Source: UBA668 sp043740085
GTDB taxonomy: Bacteria; Actinomycetota; Acidimicrobiia; Acidimicrobiales; Ilumatobacteraceae
Reading direction: 5' to 3'
DNA length: 21,492 nt
Assembly (NCBI GenBank): GCA_043740085.1
Contig: JAYUCY010000063.1
Span: 1-21,492, forward strand
The notes beneath the pieces are model-generated. The model saw nothing but the letters and a program-made list of their open reading frames with translations. It made no database searches and had not been told where the DNA came from. Shown here one piece after another: positions 5,154-12,193 of this stretch. A program made the position numbers and the translations under genes. The stretch's first letter is position 1, and the number at the start of each line of letters is the position of its first letter.

Positions 5154-7906
5154 GCTCCGGTCCGCCTCCGACCGGTCTGCGTATCGGCCACGCGCTGGAC
5201 GGGCGCTGCGATTCGGCCACACGAACGGTTCCGGTCGGTTACGTCGGCGGAGGCGAACCGGCGCGCAGGTTCCAGCAGGCGGCCGCAGATCTCGGCATCG
5301 ATTTGGTGGTTCTCACCCCTGACTCGGCGCAGCCGTCCGAAACGATCGGAGAAGCCTCGGCTCCTTTCGCCGCTGACACGCTCGGCGAGCTGATCGCCAG
5401 GTCCGCCGTGATCATCCTCGGCAACGGTTGCGATCACCGAACTTACTCCGCTCTCCTCGAGGCCACTGGGCCGACACTGCGACCCAACCCCGCGACGATT
5501 CGTGTCGCCCAGGACCCGCTCGCAGCCCGGTACGTCTTTCAGGACTGCGTCTTCGACTTCGCCGAGTTCGAAGAGATCGACTCAGGCGACACCGAGGCAG
5601 TGGCACGCTTCGCACAACACCACGGTTGGCCGGTCCGCCTCAGCGCGGCGCGTTGGGGAACAACCGAGCCCGATGTCCACCTGCTACGGCCCTACAGCGT
5701 GCTGGACGAGGTATGGGCCAACAGCATCGGACAGCTGTGGCTGCTCGAAGCATGCGAACCGTTGGCTCCCCAACTCACCGTGGTAATCGCCCGTCGCCCC
5801 TCCGGCCATCAGTTCGTCTGCTCGGTGGTCGCGACCACCGCGCAGGTCTGCCAACCGCGCTGTCCATCGCCGGACGCAGTGTCGATCAAGGAGCGCGCGC
5901 TCGCGACAGCAACGTCGATCGTCGATGGGCTCGACGCAACCGGAATCGTCACCGTCAAGTTCCTACACAGCCATGACGGCCGACTCTTGGTCGACGATGT
6001 CACCTATGGCCCCGAGGCCCATCTCGCGCCCGGCGCCGCGACCGACCAGTCGCTGTACGCCGTTCATCTTCGTGCCATCCTCGACTGGCCCTTTGATCCC
6101 GCCTCGACAATGGAGCCAGACCGGCGCAGCCCCCAGTCGTCCGCAGCCACAGGTGCATCGACGTCGAACTCGACTGAGAGCCCCGCTCCCAGCGGCTTCG
6201 ACAAGTTGCGACTGCCGAGCCGACACACCACCGTCGGCCCGGAACGGGCCCCGCATCGATCATTCCTCTATGCCATGGGCTTGTCTGCCCGTGAGATCGC
6301 GCAACCCTTCGTCGGGGTCGTCACGACCTGGAACGAAGCTGCCCCGTGCAACATCTCACTCGGCCGTCAGGCCCAAGCGGCGAAACGTGGTGTCGTCGCG
6401 GGCGGCGGAACGCCGCGGGAGTTCACCACGATCTCCGTCACGGACGGAATCGCGATGGGCCACGCCGGGATGAAGGCGTCACTGGTGAGCCGAGAAGTCA
6501 TCGCCGACTCGGTGGAGCTGACCGTTCGAGGGCACTGCTACGACGCATTGGTCGGGATTGCCGGCTGCGACAAGACCCTGCCCGGGCTGATGATGGCGAT
6601 GCTACGCCTCAACGTCCCGTCGGTGTTCCTCTACGGTGGCTCGATCCTGCCGGGCCGGTTCCGCGGCCGCGACGTCACCGTGCTCGACGTGTTCGAAGCA
6701 GTCGGCGCTCACGCCGCCGGCACCATCACCGACGCCGACCTGAACGAACTCGAAACCGTCGCCTGCCCGTCGGCCGGCTCGTGCGGCGGCCAGTACACCG
6801 CCAACAGCATGGCCTACGTATCAGAAGCGATCGGCCTCGCCCTCCCCGGCTCGGCAAGCACCCCGGCTCCCTATGAGTCCCGCGACCGCTACGCCGAACA
6901 GTCCGGTCAGGTCGTAATGGAACTCATCGCCAGCGGAATCCGGCCACGCGACATCGTGACCCGACGTGCCTTGGAGAACGCAGCAGCAGTCGTCGCTGCG
7001 ACGGGTGGCTCGACAAACGCTGCGCTTCATCTCCCGGCGATCGCCAACGAGGCAGGTATCGACTTCGACATCTTCGACGTCGCGGCTGTCTTTCGTCGGA
7101 CGCCGTTGATTGCCGACCTCAAGCCCGGCGGGCGGTACCTAGCGAAAGATGTCCATGACATCGGCGGCGTGCCGATCGTGCTGCGCGCACTTCTAGAGGG
7201 GGGCTATCTTCACGGAGATTGCCTGACCGTCACCGGACACACGTTGGCCGAGAACCTGGCGCATGTCCGAGTCCCAACCAACCAAGACGTCGTCCACCCC
7301 ACGACGTGCCCCTTGTCTCCCACCGGAGGACTGGTCGGGCTTGCAGGCAACCTTGCCCCGGAAGGCGCCATCGTCAAAGTCGCCGGGCTGAACACCCTGA
7401 CCTTCAGTGGGCCAGCCCGAGTCTTCGACCGCGAAGAAGACGCCTTTGCCGCCGTGATCGAGCAACGCTACGAGCCCGGACAAGTCCTCGTCATCCGCTA
7501 TGAAGGTCCCCGGGGCGGCCCCGGTATGCGAGAAATGCTGTCGACGACCTCAGCGATCTACGGTCAGGGCATGGGCGACCAGGTCGCGCTCCTCACCGAT
7601 GGCCGCTTCTCGGGGGCAACCCGAGGTCTGTGTGTCGGCCACATCGGGCCCGAAGCTGCCGTCGGCGGCCCGATTGCCCTCATCGAAGACGGCGACATCA
7701 TCGACATCGATACCAACACGGGCACCATCAACGTCCGCCTCGACGAGCAGACTCTAGCGGCACGTCGCGAGCGCTGGACACCCAGAACACACGACTACGG
7801 ATCAGGTGCACTCTGGCGCTACGCCAACAACGTCGGGCCCGCCGGCAAAGGCGCAGTCACCCACCCCGGAGCCGCCGCAGAAACACGTGCCTACGGCGAC
7901 ACCTGA
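5150..7906 (+). CDS. Fusion: degenerate PurK-like ATP-grasp domain + IlvD-family dehydratase
   Basis: A 918-aa protein starting at GTG 5150, which overlaps the DUF6671 stop (an ATG at 5138 is the alternative). Residues about 27-315 have the layout of PurK (carboxyaminoimidazole ribonucleotide synthase). A VGYVGGGEPARR pre-ATP-grasp loop comes first, then VVIARRPSGHQF in place of the family's vivaR-~G- strand, and VHLRAILDWPF at the end. The ATP-grasp lysines, the GYDGKG loop and the terminal NExaPRpHNSGH motif are replaced, so it is probably catalytically dead. After a Ser/Pro/Thr-rich linker (about 316-349) comes a full IlvD domain with three [2Fe-2S] ligand cysteines: Cys400 (APCNIS), Cys473 (GCDKTLPG) and Cys545 (SAGSCGG). 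Ser821 in TDGRFSG is the catalytic base. The domain should dehydrate a 2,3-dihydroxy acid; dihydroxyisovalerate or a sugar acid are both possible. IlvD alone is about 560-615 aa. Confidence 0.85.
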   Translation: MSSGPPPTGLRIGHALDGRCDSATRTVPVGYVGGGEPARRFQQAAADLGIDLVVLTPDSAQPSETIGEASAPFAADTLGELIARSAVIILGNGCDHRTYSALLEATGPTLRPNPATIRVAQDPLAARYVFQDCVFDFAEFEEIDSGDTEAVARFAQHHGWPVRLSAARWGTTEPDVHLLRPYSVLDEVWANSIGQLWLLEACEPLAPQLTVVIARRPSGHQFVCSVVATTAQVCQPRCPSPDAVSIKERALATATSIVDGLDATGIVTVKFLHSHDGRLLVDDVTYGPEAHLAPGAATDQSLYAVHLRAILDWPFDPASTMEPDRRSPQSSAATGASTSNSTESPAPSGFDKLRLPSRHTTVGPERAPHRSFLYAMGLSAREIAQPFVGVVTTWNEAAPCNISLGRQAQAAKRGVVAGGGTPREFTTISVTDGIAMGHAGMKASLVSREVIADSVELTVRGHCYDALVGIAGCDKTLPGLMMAMLRLNVPSVFLYGGSILPGRFRGRDVTVLDVFEAVGAHAAGTITDADLNELETVACPSAGSCGGQYTANSMAYVSEAIGLALPGSASTPAPYESRDRYAEQSGQVVMELIASGIRPRDIVTRRALENAAAVVAATGGSTNAALHLPAIANEAGIDFDIFDVAAVFRRTPLIADLKPGGRYLAKDVHDIGGVPIVLRALLEGGYLHGDCLTVTGHTLAENLAHVRVPTNQDVVHPTTCPLSPTGGLVGLAGNLAPEGAIVKVAGLNTLTFSGPARVFDREEDAFAAVIEQRYEPGQVLVIRYEGPRGGPGMREMLSTTSAIYGQGMGDQVALLTDGRFSGATRGLCVGHIGPEAAVGGPIALIEDGDIIDIDTNTGTINVRLDEQTLAARRERWTPRTHDYGSGALWRYANNVGPAGKGAVTHPGAAAETRAYGDT

Positions 7907-7910
7907 CTTG

Positions 7911-8070
7911 TGCGACCCTGACTCGCCGCTGCTGGCCCTGGACCTGGGGCTCGACTGCGCCGACAACACGCTCGCGATGATCGTGCTCCACTCCGAAGAT
8001 GGACGTGAAATGGCGATCCACGCGATGTCGATGCGAAATCACTACCGCTCACCCGCTCAGGGGAGACCGG
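7911..8070 (+). pseudogene. C-terminal fragment of a BrnT/DUF4258-like toxin
   Basis: Starting 5 nt after the dehydratase stop, the frame reads CDPDSPLLALDLGLDC and then LAMIVLHSEDGREMAIHAMSMRNHY without any start of its own. The E/DGRE-AIHAM-MR-~Y ending is the typical tail of small RNase-like toxins of the BrnT/DUF4258 type, whose N-terminal half is missing. Near 8045 a one-base shift would bring the frame to a TGA at 8075-8077 that overlaps the next ATG, as expected for a toxin-antitoxin pair. This suggests the gene is both truncated and frameshifted. The family call rests on the last 40 residues only. Confidence 0.5.
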
Positions 8071-8073
8071 ACC

Positions 8074-8136
8074 ATGACGAACACCAAGGGCAACGTCGTC
8101 GGGACATCACGTGGCAAGCACCCTGGCCAGGGGTGA
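8074..8136 (+). pseudogene. Antitoxin N-terminal fragment paired with the toxin remnant
   Basis: An ATG at 8074 opens a 20-codon frame, MTNTKGNVVGTSRGK followed by HPGQG and a stop. The GTSRGK phrase is common near the N-terminus of small antitoxins encoded just after such toxins, where it is followed by a helical (LTDELIEKLA-like) stretch. Here the homology ends at the lysine and unrelated sequence begins, so the gene was cut at about 8118. The break lies about 50 nt before the tRNA/tmRNA-like 3' end. Confidence 0.4.
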
Positions 8137-8170
8137 TAGCCCTTGACCAGGTACGACACGCAACAGCGCG

Positions 8171-8198
8171 GAGGGGTTCGATTCCACCAGCTCCACCA
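8171..8198 (+). other. tRNA/tmRNA 3'-end-like sequence (possible attachment-site scar)
   Basis: GAGGGGTTCGATTCC followed by ACCAGCTCCACCA has the layout of a T-arm (TTCGATT loop), an acceptor 3' strand (CAGCTCC) and ACCA, as in the 3' end of tmRNA genes. The T-stem has mismatches and one base appears lost before the acceptor strand. No 5' half (a GGGGCTG-like start) lies at tRNA or tmRNA distance. Integrating elements often carry just such a 3' copy. A small hairpin CCCTG-AC-CAGGG follows at 8208-8219. I read it as a decayed attachment site or pseudo-RNA end, not a functional gene. Confidence 0.4.
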
Positions 8199-8281
8199 TC
8201 ACATATGCCCTGACCAGGGGATACACCAAGAAAACGGCGGGACGAAACCCCCAGCCCCCGCACAACACCGCAGGTCAACCA

Positions 8282-8500
8282 CACTTTGCCGAATCCGACA
8301 TACCGTTCGAGCGGTTCCTCTACGGCGCGAGCTCGTTGCACTGCCTGCCGGTGGGGATGGCCGAGACCGGGTCCTTCGGAACCGGCGTCCTCATGCGACC
8401 TGACGTCGTGAGGCGCTACGCGCATGAAGCCGGCTTCGCCCGCGTCGACATCCTTCCGATCGAGCACGACATGTACCGGTTCTATGCCCTCGTACCGTAA
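8282..8500 (+). pseudogene. C-terminal fragment of a class I SAM-dependent methyltransferase
   Basis: The frame ending in TAA at 8498-8500 reads HFAESDIPFERFLYGAS, then LHCLPVGMAE, GTGVLMRPDVVRRYAHEAGF and finally DILPIEHDMYRFYALVP. This is the characteristic tail of a group of class I methyltransferases (LYG-S-LHCLPVGMAE...TGT-MRP-TLR-YA-EAGF...LPIE-D-~RFY-L). The upstream two thirds, including the SAM-binding GxGxG motif, is absent. The frame stays open upstream to about 8170 but resembles nothing there. It ends tail-to-tail with the cyclase fragment at about 8500, so a rearrangement breakpoint lies there. Confidence 0.62.
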
Positions 8501-8736
8501 CCACCCTGTCGTCCTCTGCGACGAGGTCGAGGATCTCGACCCGCAGGTCCGGGAACCCGATCCAACGGAGGCAGAGGGCGTCGACATGGGCGGACCGGCC
8601 AGCCGGGACGAGCGGGCGGTGGAGGACGAAGTCTTCGGCCGTGACCTCGTTCCAGACGTCGGCCCGCTTCGCGGTGACCCCTTCCTCCAGGTGCCGTCGA
8701 ACGGCCGCGCGTTCCGGCTCAGGGAGTGGATTGGCG
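8501..8736 (-). pseudogene. SnoaL-like polyketide/ester cyclase fragment
   Basis: The minus strand reads NPLPEPERAAVRRHLEEG, then DVWNEVTAEDFVLHRPLVPAG and LRWIGFPDLRVEILDLVAEDDRVV. This follows the SnoaL-like (NTF2-fold) cyclase pattern: helix 1 (AAVRRHLEEG), an (E)DFVLH strand, and the FPDLR-EI-DLVAE-DRVV hairpin. The C-terminal half is missing; homology ends where the methyltransferase stop begins. No start codon belonging to it is seen, because the sequence runs straight out of the MazF remnant, so both ends are lost. Confidence 0.5.
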
Positions 8737-8849
8737 TCAGTAGCCGAGCAGTGTTCGGATAACGCGTTCGACTGTGGTTGAGGTGGCGAGGTCGATGACG
8801 CCGACCTGGGTGAGAAGTCGACGAGCCAGATGTCGTTACGCGAGGCCAT
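8737..8849 (-). pseudogene. Internally deleted MazF/PemK-like toxin
   Basis: An ATG at 8847-8849 gives MASRNDIWLVDFS, the N-terminus of MazF/PemK endoribonucleases (RGDIWLVDF-P). It is followed almost at once, in another frame, by QVGVIDLATSTTVERVIRTL and a TGA at 8737-8739, which resembles the MazF C-terminal helix. The 113-nt remnant compares with about 330 nt for a complete gene, so some 65-70 codons were lost and the frame broken. The start overlaps the 3' end of the upstream antitoxin by 14 nt, the usual arrangement. Confidence 0.52.
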
Positions 8850-9105
8850 CGTGGACGGCAAGCTCGGACTGGGCTATGTAGCATGCCCAGTCGTCGGGGT
8901 CGTGGCGAAGGGCGTCGAGTTGGGCCGCCACGAGCGTGGCGAAACGAGCGCGCTCAAGCGCTTCGGCGTCGCGGAGGACGTCGATCAAGGGGCGGCCAGT
9001 GGCTCGGCTGATGGCGATCAGTCGGCGGTGGGTCTCTTGTTCAACGCGGATCGTCGTGGGCGCCTCGCCGGTTTCTCCACGTCGCGTGAAACCATGAGAC
9101 GTCCG
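8836..9105 (-). pseudogene. Start-less MazE-like antitoxin
   Basis: An open frame of 89 codons runs from a TGA at 9106-9108 to a TAA at 8836-8838. It reads APTTIRVEQETHRRLIAISR, then ATGRPLIDVLRDAEALERAR and AAQLDALRHDPDDWACYIAQ. The TTIRV--ETH-RL-~ISR-TGRPL-DV-RDA phrase is the ribbon-helix-helix-like DNA-binding part of antitoxins paired with MazF toxins. The body looks intact, but no ATG, GTG or TTG lies before it in frame, so the initiation region was probably lost. The gene lies 14 nt beyond the end of the SARP gene. With a broken toxin there would be no selection to keep it. Confidence 0.55.
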
Positions 9106-9122
9106 TCAAAATTGTGCGATCG

Positions 9123-12065
9123 CTACTGCGCGGACAACGTCGTGGAGGCGCGTTCGAGCGCTTCGACCGCGAATTGCTGTGCCTCCTCCTCGCTCATCGA
9201 CCGACCTGACGCCAGGTACCGTTCGAATGTGTCGTCACCGAGCGCACTGCGGAGCTGCTCGGCAAAGTTCTGCATGGTTGCGGCGTCGACCCCGAAGGAT
9301 GGCGCGCCGGTGCGGGCCGACTGCGCAGCGGCGAGCAAAACTGTGGCGTCCTCGAGGGCAGCGGCACGCACGAGGAGCGCGATCAGGGTGCGGATGGTGA
9401 CCCACAGCGGAGTCCAGGCGCCGGCTCGATGCCAGCGGGCGATCGCCGATCGGCAGTGCGTGAGCGCGGCGGCAATGTCGTGCTGGCGGCTGCGCGACGC
9501 GGCCAGCGCCACTTCGGCCAGACCGGCGACAAAGCGGCTGTCGGCGACCGCGGCGTGCTCGAGCGCTTGCCAGAGGTGAGTTTCCGCAGCGTGCGGCTGA
9601 TCTCGCGCGAGGATCTCGCCCGCGGCGAAGTGGGCGAAAGCTCGCGCCGAGGGGCTGCCGCATCCTACGGCCGCATCTGACGCAGCGGCGGCCAGGTGCA
9701 GGGCGCGTTCGGTCTCGCCGGAATAGCTGGCCGCGACTGCTGCGCTCCCGATGTCCCATACCGCCTGCAGCGCGTCGCCGGCCGCGCGTGCCATCTCGTA
9801 CGCCTCGGTGAACTCAGCTTCGGCGCGGTCGAGCTCGCCGGTGAGGAGCGCCACGTCGGCAGACGCTTCGAGCGCTGCCCGACGCGTGTGGGCGGGCGGG
9901 CCGGCGCCGGGGATCGCATCTGCGGCGGCACGGGCACCGGCAAGGTCGCCCCGCTGCCATGCTCCGGTCGACGCGGCCAGCAATGCTTGAGCAAGCAGCG
10001 GCGAGCCGGTGCCGGACGCCGCCGCGGCGGTGACCTCGGCCCAGCGGAACATCTCGGAGTGCCCTCGCCAGAGGGCGTAGGGGCGCAGTGCCGCGGTGAG
10101 CCGGAGGGCACCATCGAGATCGTGGCCGACAAGCCAACAGTGGGCGGCGCGGAGCTCGTCGAGACTGTCGGCAATCGTTGTGGCCCACGCGGCCTCGTCG
10201 GGTCCGGCCAGGCCGCAGGCGGCACGCTCGGTCTGGTCGAGGATCCAGCGTGCGTGGCGCTCGGCCGCGCGGTCGAGGCATCCGTCGCGTTCGAGGTGTT
10301 CGACTCCATAGCGACGGACCGTGTCGAGCATCAGGTAACGCCGCGTCGGTTCCTGGGCTCGTTCGGCGAGGAGCGCCCGGTCCAGCAGTGCCAACACCGC
10401 CAGTTCGGCGTCGTCGGCGTCGAGCTCGCCGTCGCTGACGACGGCTCGGGCGGCGTCGAGACTGAACGCCCCACGGAACACCGCGAGCCGGTTGAACACG
10501 CTCTGATCGACAGGCGTCAGCAACGAGTACGACCAGTCGATGACGGCGCGGAGCGAGCGGTGGCGGCGCGGTCGTCCGGCGCCGCCCCGTAGCACGTCCT
10601 GTCGAACGTCGAGCGTGTCGAGCAGCTCCCGCAGGGAGAAACCCCGAATGCGCGCAGCGCCGAGCTCCAACGCGAGCGGGAGGCCGTCGAGGCGCCGGCA
10701 GAGATCGGCGATCACCTCGCGATCATCGACCGACGGGTGGAACGTCGGGTTCGTCGCCCGGGCGCGATCGACGAACAGCTCGATTGCCGGCGAGTTCGCA
10801 CGGTCTGCATCGAGGGGCACGACCTCCCACAGGTGTTCACCGTCAACCCCCAACCGCTCCCTCGAGGTTGCGAGCACGTCGACGCCCGACGTCGATCGCA
10901 CGAGGTGCTGGGCGATGCTCGCAGACGCGTGCAACACGTGCTCGCAATTGTCGAGGATCAGGAGCAGGCGTCGCCCGTCGAGCCGGTCGACAAGTTGCGC
11001 CTCGAGACGCCGGCCGCTGCGCTCGTGAACGCCGACACTGCTTGCGATGGCGCGGGCGACGTCGCTCCCGGCCGTGAGGACCGACAGATCGCAGACGTGA
11101 ACCCCGTCGCGGTACCGGTTGGTGACCGCGGCTGCGACCTCCAATGCGAGGCGGGTCTTGCCGACGCCGCCGGGACCCCACAAGGTCACGAGGCGCGCGA
11201 TGTCGAGGAGATCAGCGACGCCGAGCAGATCGGTGTCGCGACCGATGAAGCTGCTCACCGCGCGTGGCACGGGAGTGTTCGGAATCGGCTCGCGGCCGGC
11301 GGCGGGTACGGGGACGCGGTCGACGGTGTGCCGGAGAATCCGCATCTCCACATCTCGTAGCTCGGGGGAAGGCTCGAGGCCACGTTCGCCAAGCGCTCGA
11401 CGCCACGACTGAAAGGTCTCGAGTGCCTCGGTGACGCGACCGAGCCGGTAGAGCGCCTCCATGAGCACAGCCCGCGCGCGTTCCCGCTCCGGCTGGTCAG
11501 CGAGCAGGGCCTCGGCTGCGGCCGCGGCCTCGGGCGCGCGCCCGGCAGCGAGGAGCAGCGCCATTCGTTGCTCGCGCGCTGCGTCATGGAGTTCGCCGAG
11601 CCGCCGCTGCTCGATCTGGGCGAACGGCCGATCAACGAACTCGTCGAGCGGGTGAACGTGCCACAACGCTAGGGCGTCATCGAGGAGGCCAAGGGCGTCG
11701 CCGCCGGCACGGTGGACGGCGTCGGTCAAGAGGTGTTCGAACCGCCAGACGTCGACGTCGTCGGTCTCAACGGTCAGCCGGTAGCCGCGGAGTTCGGTGA
11801 CCAGCTGGGCGCCCGTCGGCAACGCGCGACGCAGACGGGACACCTGTGTGCGCAGCGCGCCCGCGGGATCGTCGGGGAGCTGGTCGCCCCATAGCTCCTC
11901 GATGAGCCGATCGGCAGGGACGGCGTGGTTCGCTTCGAGGAGCAGGATCGTGAGCATCAGGCGTTGATGGTGGCTTCGAAGGCGGACCGTCTCGTCGCCG
12001 TTGAGCATCTCGACCGGGCCGAGGATCCGAAAGTGCGGTGCCTCCGCGACGACGCTCTTCTGCAC
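9123..12065 (-). CDS. SARP-family regulator with BTAD, NB-ARC ATPase and TPR-like C-terminus
   Basis: A 980-aa AfsR/EmbR-type transcription factor. Residues about 11-100 form an OmpR-like winged helix (FRILGPVEM...LRSHHQRLMLTILL...ADRLIEELWGD...LRTQVSRLRRAL). About 105-245 is the bacterial transcriptional activation domain (DVDVWRFEHLL...EALETFQSWRRAL). An NB-ARC-like ATPase follows, with P-loop GPGGVGKTR at 297-305, Walker B LLLILDNCEHVL near 367-378, ATSRERL and GLPLALELGAARI. The C-terminal 450 residues are helical repeats rich in Ala. The GTG at 12063-12065 has GGGAGAG upstream; the open frame reaches 12137 but the extra residues look spurious. It diverges from the FAD-linked oxidase across 128 bp and probably activates that gene. 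No ligand can be named. Confidence 0.9.
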   Translation of the reverse strand: MQKSVVAEAPHFRILGPVEMLNGDETVRLRSHHQRLMLTILLLEANHAVPADRLIEELWGDQLPDDPAGALRTQVSRLRRALPTGAQLVTELRGYRLTVETDDVDVWRFEHLLTDAVHRAGGDALGLLDDALALWHVHPLDEFVDRPFAQIEQRRLGELHDAAREQRMALLLAAGRAPEAAAAAEALLADQPERERARAVLMEALYRLGRVTEALETFQSWRRALGERGLEPSPELRDVEMRILRHTVDRVPVPAAGREPIPNTPVPRAVSSFIGRDTDLLGVADLLDIARLVTLWGPGGVGKTRLALEVAAAVTNRYRDGVHVCDLSVLTAGSDVARAIASSVGVHERSGRRLEAQLVDRLDGRRLLLILDNCEHVLHASASIAQHLVRSTSGVDVLATSRERLGVDGEHLWEVVPLDADRANSPAIELFVDRARATNPTFHPSVDDREVIADLCRRLDGLPLALELGAARIRGFSLRELLDTLDVRQDVLRGGAGRPRRHRSLRAVIDWSYSLLTPVDQSVFNRLAVFRGAFSLDAARAVVSDGELDADDAELAVLALLDRALLAERAQEPTRRYLMLDTVRRYGVEHLERDGCLDRAAERHARWILDQTERAACGLAGPDEAAWATTIADSLDELRAAHCWLVGHDLDGALRLTAALRPYALWRGHSEMFRWAEVTAAAASGTGSPLLAQALLAASTGAWQRGDLAGARAAADAIPGAGPPAHTRRAALEASADVALLTGELDRAEAEFTEAYEMARAAGDALQAVWDIGSAAVAASYSGETERALHLAAAASDAAVGCGSPSARAFAHFAAGEILARDQPHAAETHLWQALEHAAVADSRFVAGLAEVALAASRSRQHDIAAALTHCRSAIARWHRAGAWTPLWVTIRTLIALLVRAAALEDATVLLAAAQSARTGAPSFGVDAATMQNFAEQLRSALGDDTFERYLASGRSMSEEEAQQFAVEALERASTTLSAQ

Positions 12066-12193
12066 AGCGCCACTCTCCCACGCGCGTCGCCTCCACGCTG
12101 TCGCCCAGCGGGAGGACGCAACACGTACGTGACACACATCTGACAGATCGCTTCCGTACGGTCCTGAGTGACGACGATGCGGAGGTTTGGAAC

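Noticed and set aside
8133..8198. A complete tRNA or tmRNA gene ending at 8198
   Set aside because: A trial acceptor GGGGTGA at 8131-8137 pairs poorly with CAGCTCC, no anticodon arm forms and no tag reading frame ending in an Ala-rich peptide is found upstream.
7806..8213. A 135-codon plus-strand frame overlapping the end of the dehydratase
   Set aside because: Its first third is the dehydratase read out of frame. Only the part from about 7911 has meaning, as a toxin fragment without its own start.
8057..8884. A 275-codon minus-strand open frame through the graveyard
   Set aside because: Its translation is out of frame with the recognisable cyclase and MazF segments and runs antisense to the methyltransferase tail, so it is a chance frame.
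12122..12148. Two small palindromes between the SARP and oxidase genes: CACGTACGTG (12122-12131) and ATCTG-A-CAGAT (12138-12148)
   Set aside because: They are short and SARP proteins usually bind direct repeats. No promoter could be aligned with them, so I do not call an operator.
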